Below, piece by piece: positions 63,183-64,000 of a stretch of 64,000 nt of DNA. The notes under the pieces were generated by a model. It made no database searches. It saw only the letters and a list, made by a program, of their open reading frames with translations, and was not told the DNA's origin. The position numbers and the translations under genes were made by a program. Within the stretch, counting starts at the first letter, position 1. The number at the start of each line of letters is the position of its first letter. Source of the DNA: Nocardia jejuensis NBRC 103114 (lineage in GTDB: Bacteria; Actinomycetota; Actinomycetes; Mycobacteriales; Mycobacteriaceae); contig NZ_BDBU01000003.1 in assembly GCF_001613145.1 (NCBI RefSeq), positions 62,001 through 126,000 on the forward strand, in the 5' to 3' direction.

Positions 63183-64000
63183 ATGTGGAACCCAGGGCCC
63201 ACCGTTTCGGAGATCGTGGCCTCGCACGAAAGTGGCAGTGGCTCACCGACTGTGACCGCGGCGCGGGTGGCCGATGCCATCGCCGCGCGCGGGGACGACG
63301 GGACCTGGATCACGGCGGTGCCGCGTGAGCGGCTGCTGGCCGCGGCGGCGGAGATCGAACAGCGGGCCGGAGCCCGGACACTGCCACTGTACGGTGTGCC
63401 GTTCGGGGTCAAGGACAGTATCGATGTGGCGGGCTGGCCCACGACGCTGGCGTGCCCCGACTTCGCCTATGTGGCAACCGATACCGCGCCCGCGGTCCAG
63501 CGACTCCTGGACGCGGGAGCCCTGTTCGTCGGTAAGACGAATCTGGATCAGTTCGCCACGGGGCTGAACGGGACGCGGACGCCGTATCCGATTCCCCGCA
63601 GCGTGTTCGGCGGGAACCTGATCTCGGGTGGCTCGAGTTCGGGGTCGGCGCTCGCGGTGGCGCTGGGACAGGTGCCGTTCTGCGTCGCCACCGATACGGC
63701 CGGGTCCGGGCGGGTTCCGGCAGCGCTCAACGGGATCCTCGGATGGAAACCCTCGCGCGGGTTGATCAGCACGGTGGGACTGGTTCCGGCGTGCCGCTCA
63801 CTCGACTGCATGACCCTGATGGCCTCGCGGGTGGAAGATCTCGACCGGGTCTTCGAGGTGATGGCGGGCGTGGATCCGGATGATCCGTGGAGCCGGGAGC
63901 GGGCCGGGCGCTACGACGGCGCGCGGATCCGCGTCGGACTGCCCGCGGAATCGGAGCTCGAGTTCTTCGGGGACAACGCTTTCCGCGCGGCGCATCTCGG
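63183..64000 (+). CDS. Amidase, allophanate hydrolase-like (cut by window edge)
   Basis: The first 272 codons of an amidase-signature enzyme. Catalytic Lys in PFGVKDSIDVAGWPTT, Gly/Ser loop LISGGSSSGSALAVAL, cis-Ser in ATDTAGSGRVPAALNG. TNLDQFATGLNGTRTPYP matches allophanate hydrolase (AtzF), which cleaves allophanate to ammonia and carbon dioxide in urea breakdown. The C-terminal domain lies outside the window, so the assignment rests on the amidase half. ATG 63183; runs to the window edge. Confidence 0.82.
   Translation, partial: MWNPGPTVSEIVASHESGSGSPTVTAARVADAIAARGDDGTWITAVPRERLLAAAAEIEQRAGARTLPLYGVPFGVKDSIDVAGWPTTLACPDFAYVATDTAPAVQRLLDAGALFVGKTNLDQFATGLNGTRTPYPIPRSVFGGNLISGGSSSGSALAVALGQVPFCVATDTAGSGRVPAALNGILGWKPSRGLISTVGLVPACRSLDCMTLMASRVEDLDRVFEVMAGVDPDDPWSRERAGRYDGARIRVGLPAESELEFFGDNAFRAAHL

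Overview
The window is high-GC actinobacterial chromosome, most probably from Nocardia or a close mycolate-making relative. Supporting signs are a KasA/KasB-type mycolate ketoacyl synthase, a DUF574-type methyltransferase, a CvnABCD conservon, an LmeA-like lipid-binding protein, HelR with its rifamycin-associated element, a geosmin synthase, many leaderless starts and many TetR/ArsR regulators. Genes are dense on both strands. I see no rRNA, CRISPR array, insertion sequence or intact prophage. One lone tyrosine recombinase and three odd tRNA genes are the only hints of mobility.

Layout. 1-5.2 kb (minus strand): a cut penicillin-binding lipoprotein, an HdeD-like membrane protein, a TetR regulator, the Kas-like synthase and an epoxide hydrolase. 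5.3-9.3 kb: a P450, a 33-codon ORF, three tightly packed atypical tRNAs (two Glu-type, one with anticodon UAC), a MerR/metallo-hydrolase divergent pair and a GNAT. 9.6-16.6 kb: a methyltransferase, a pentapeptide-repeat protein, a zinc-finger coiled-coil protein behind a palindromic promoter, a secreted protein, an SDR/XRE divergent pair and a DUF1353 membrane fusion. 16.7-20.7 kb: two ArsR/SRPBCC modules, one made of separate genes and one a single fused polypeptide, each with its own palindromic operator. 20.8-29.4 kb: a large unknown protein, a flavin monooxygenase, DinB under a LexA box, a ClpN-type adaptor, a hydrolase/CGNR pair, a transglutaminase and an M20 amidohydrolase. 29.4-36.5 kb: an unrecognised 537-residue protein of lower GC, an LmeA-like protein, the lone integrase, and HelR with a rifamycin-associated element. 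36.5-41.7 kb: geosmin synthase next to a polyprenyl diphosphate synthase that could supply its substrate, then small regulatory genes. 41.8-44.6 kb: a conservon (GTPase, DUF742, roadblock, sensor kinase).

45.0-53.8 kb is the most coherent metabolic unit. It is an IclR-flanked, leftward operon: lipoprotein SBP, permease and ATPase of an SsuABC-type importer, a DszB-like sulfinate desulfinase with Cys/His/Arg catalytic residues in place, two SsuD-like flavin monooxygenases, a class II aldolase-like protein and a second SBP-fold protein without a signal peptide. It reads as uptake of an organosulfur compound, oxidative C-S cleavage and release of sulfite, probably for sulfur scavenging. 53.9-64.0 kb holds a PAP2 enzyme, redox enzymes with three TetR-type control points, a DUF4246 putative 2-oxoglutarate oxygenase, a zinc alcohol dehydrogenase and a cut allophanate-hydrolase-like amidase.
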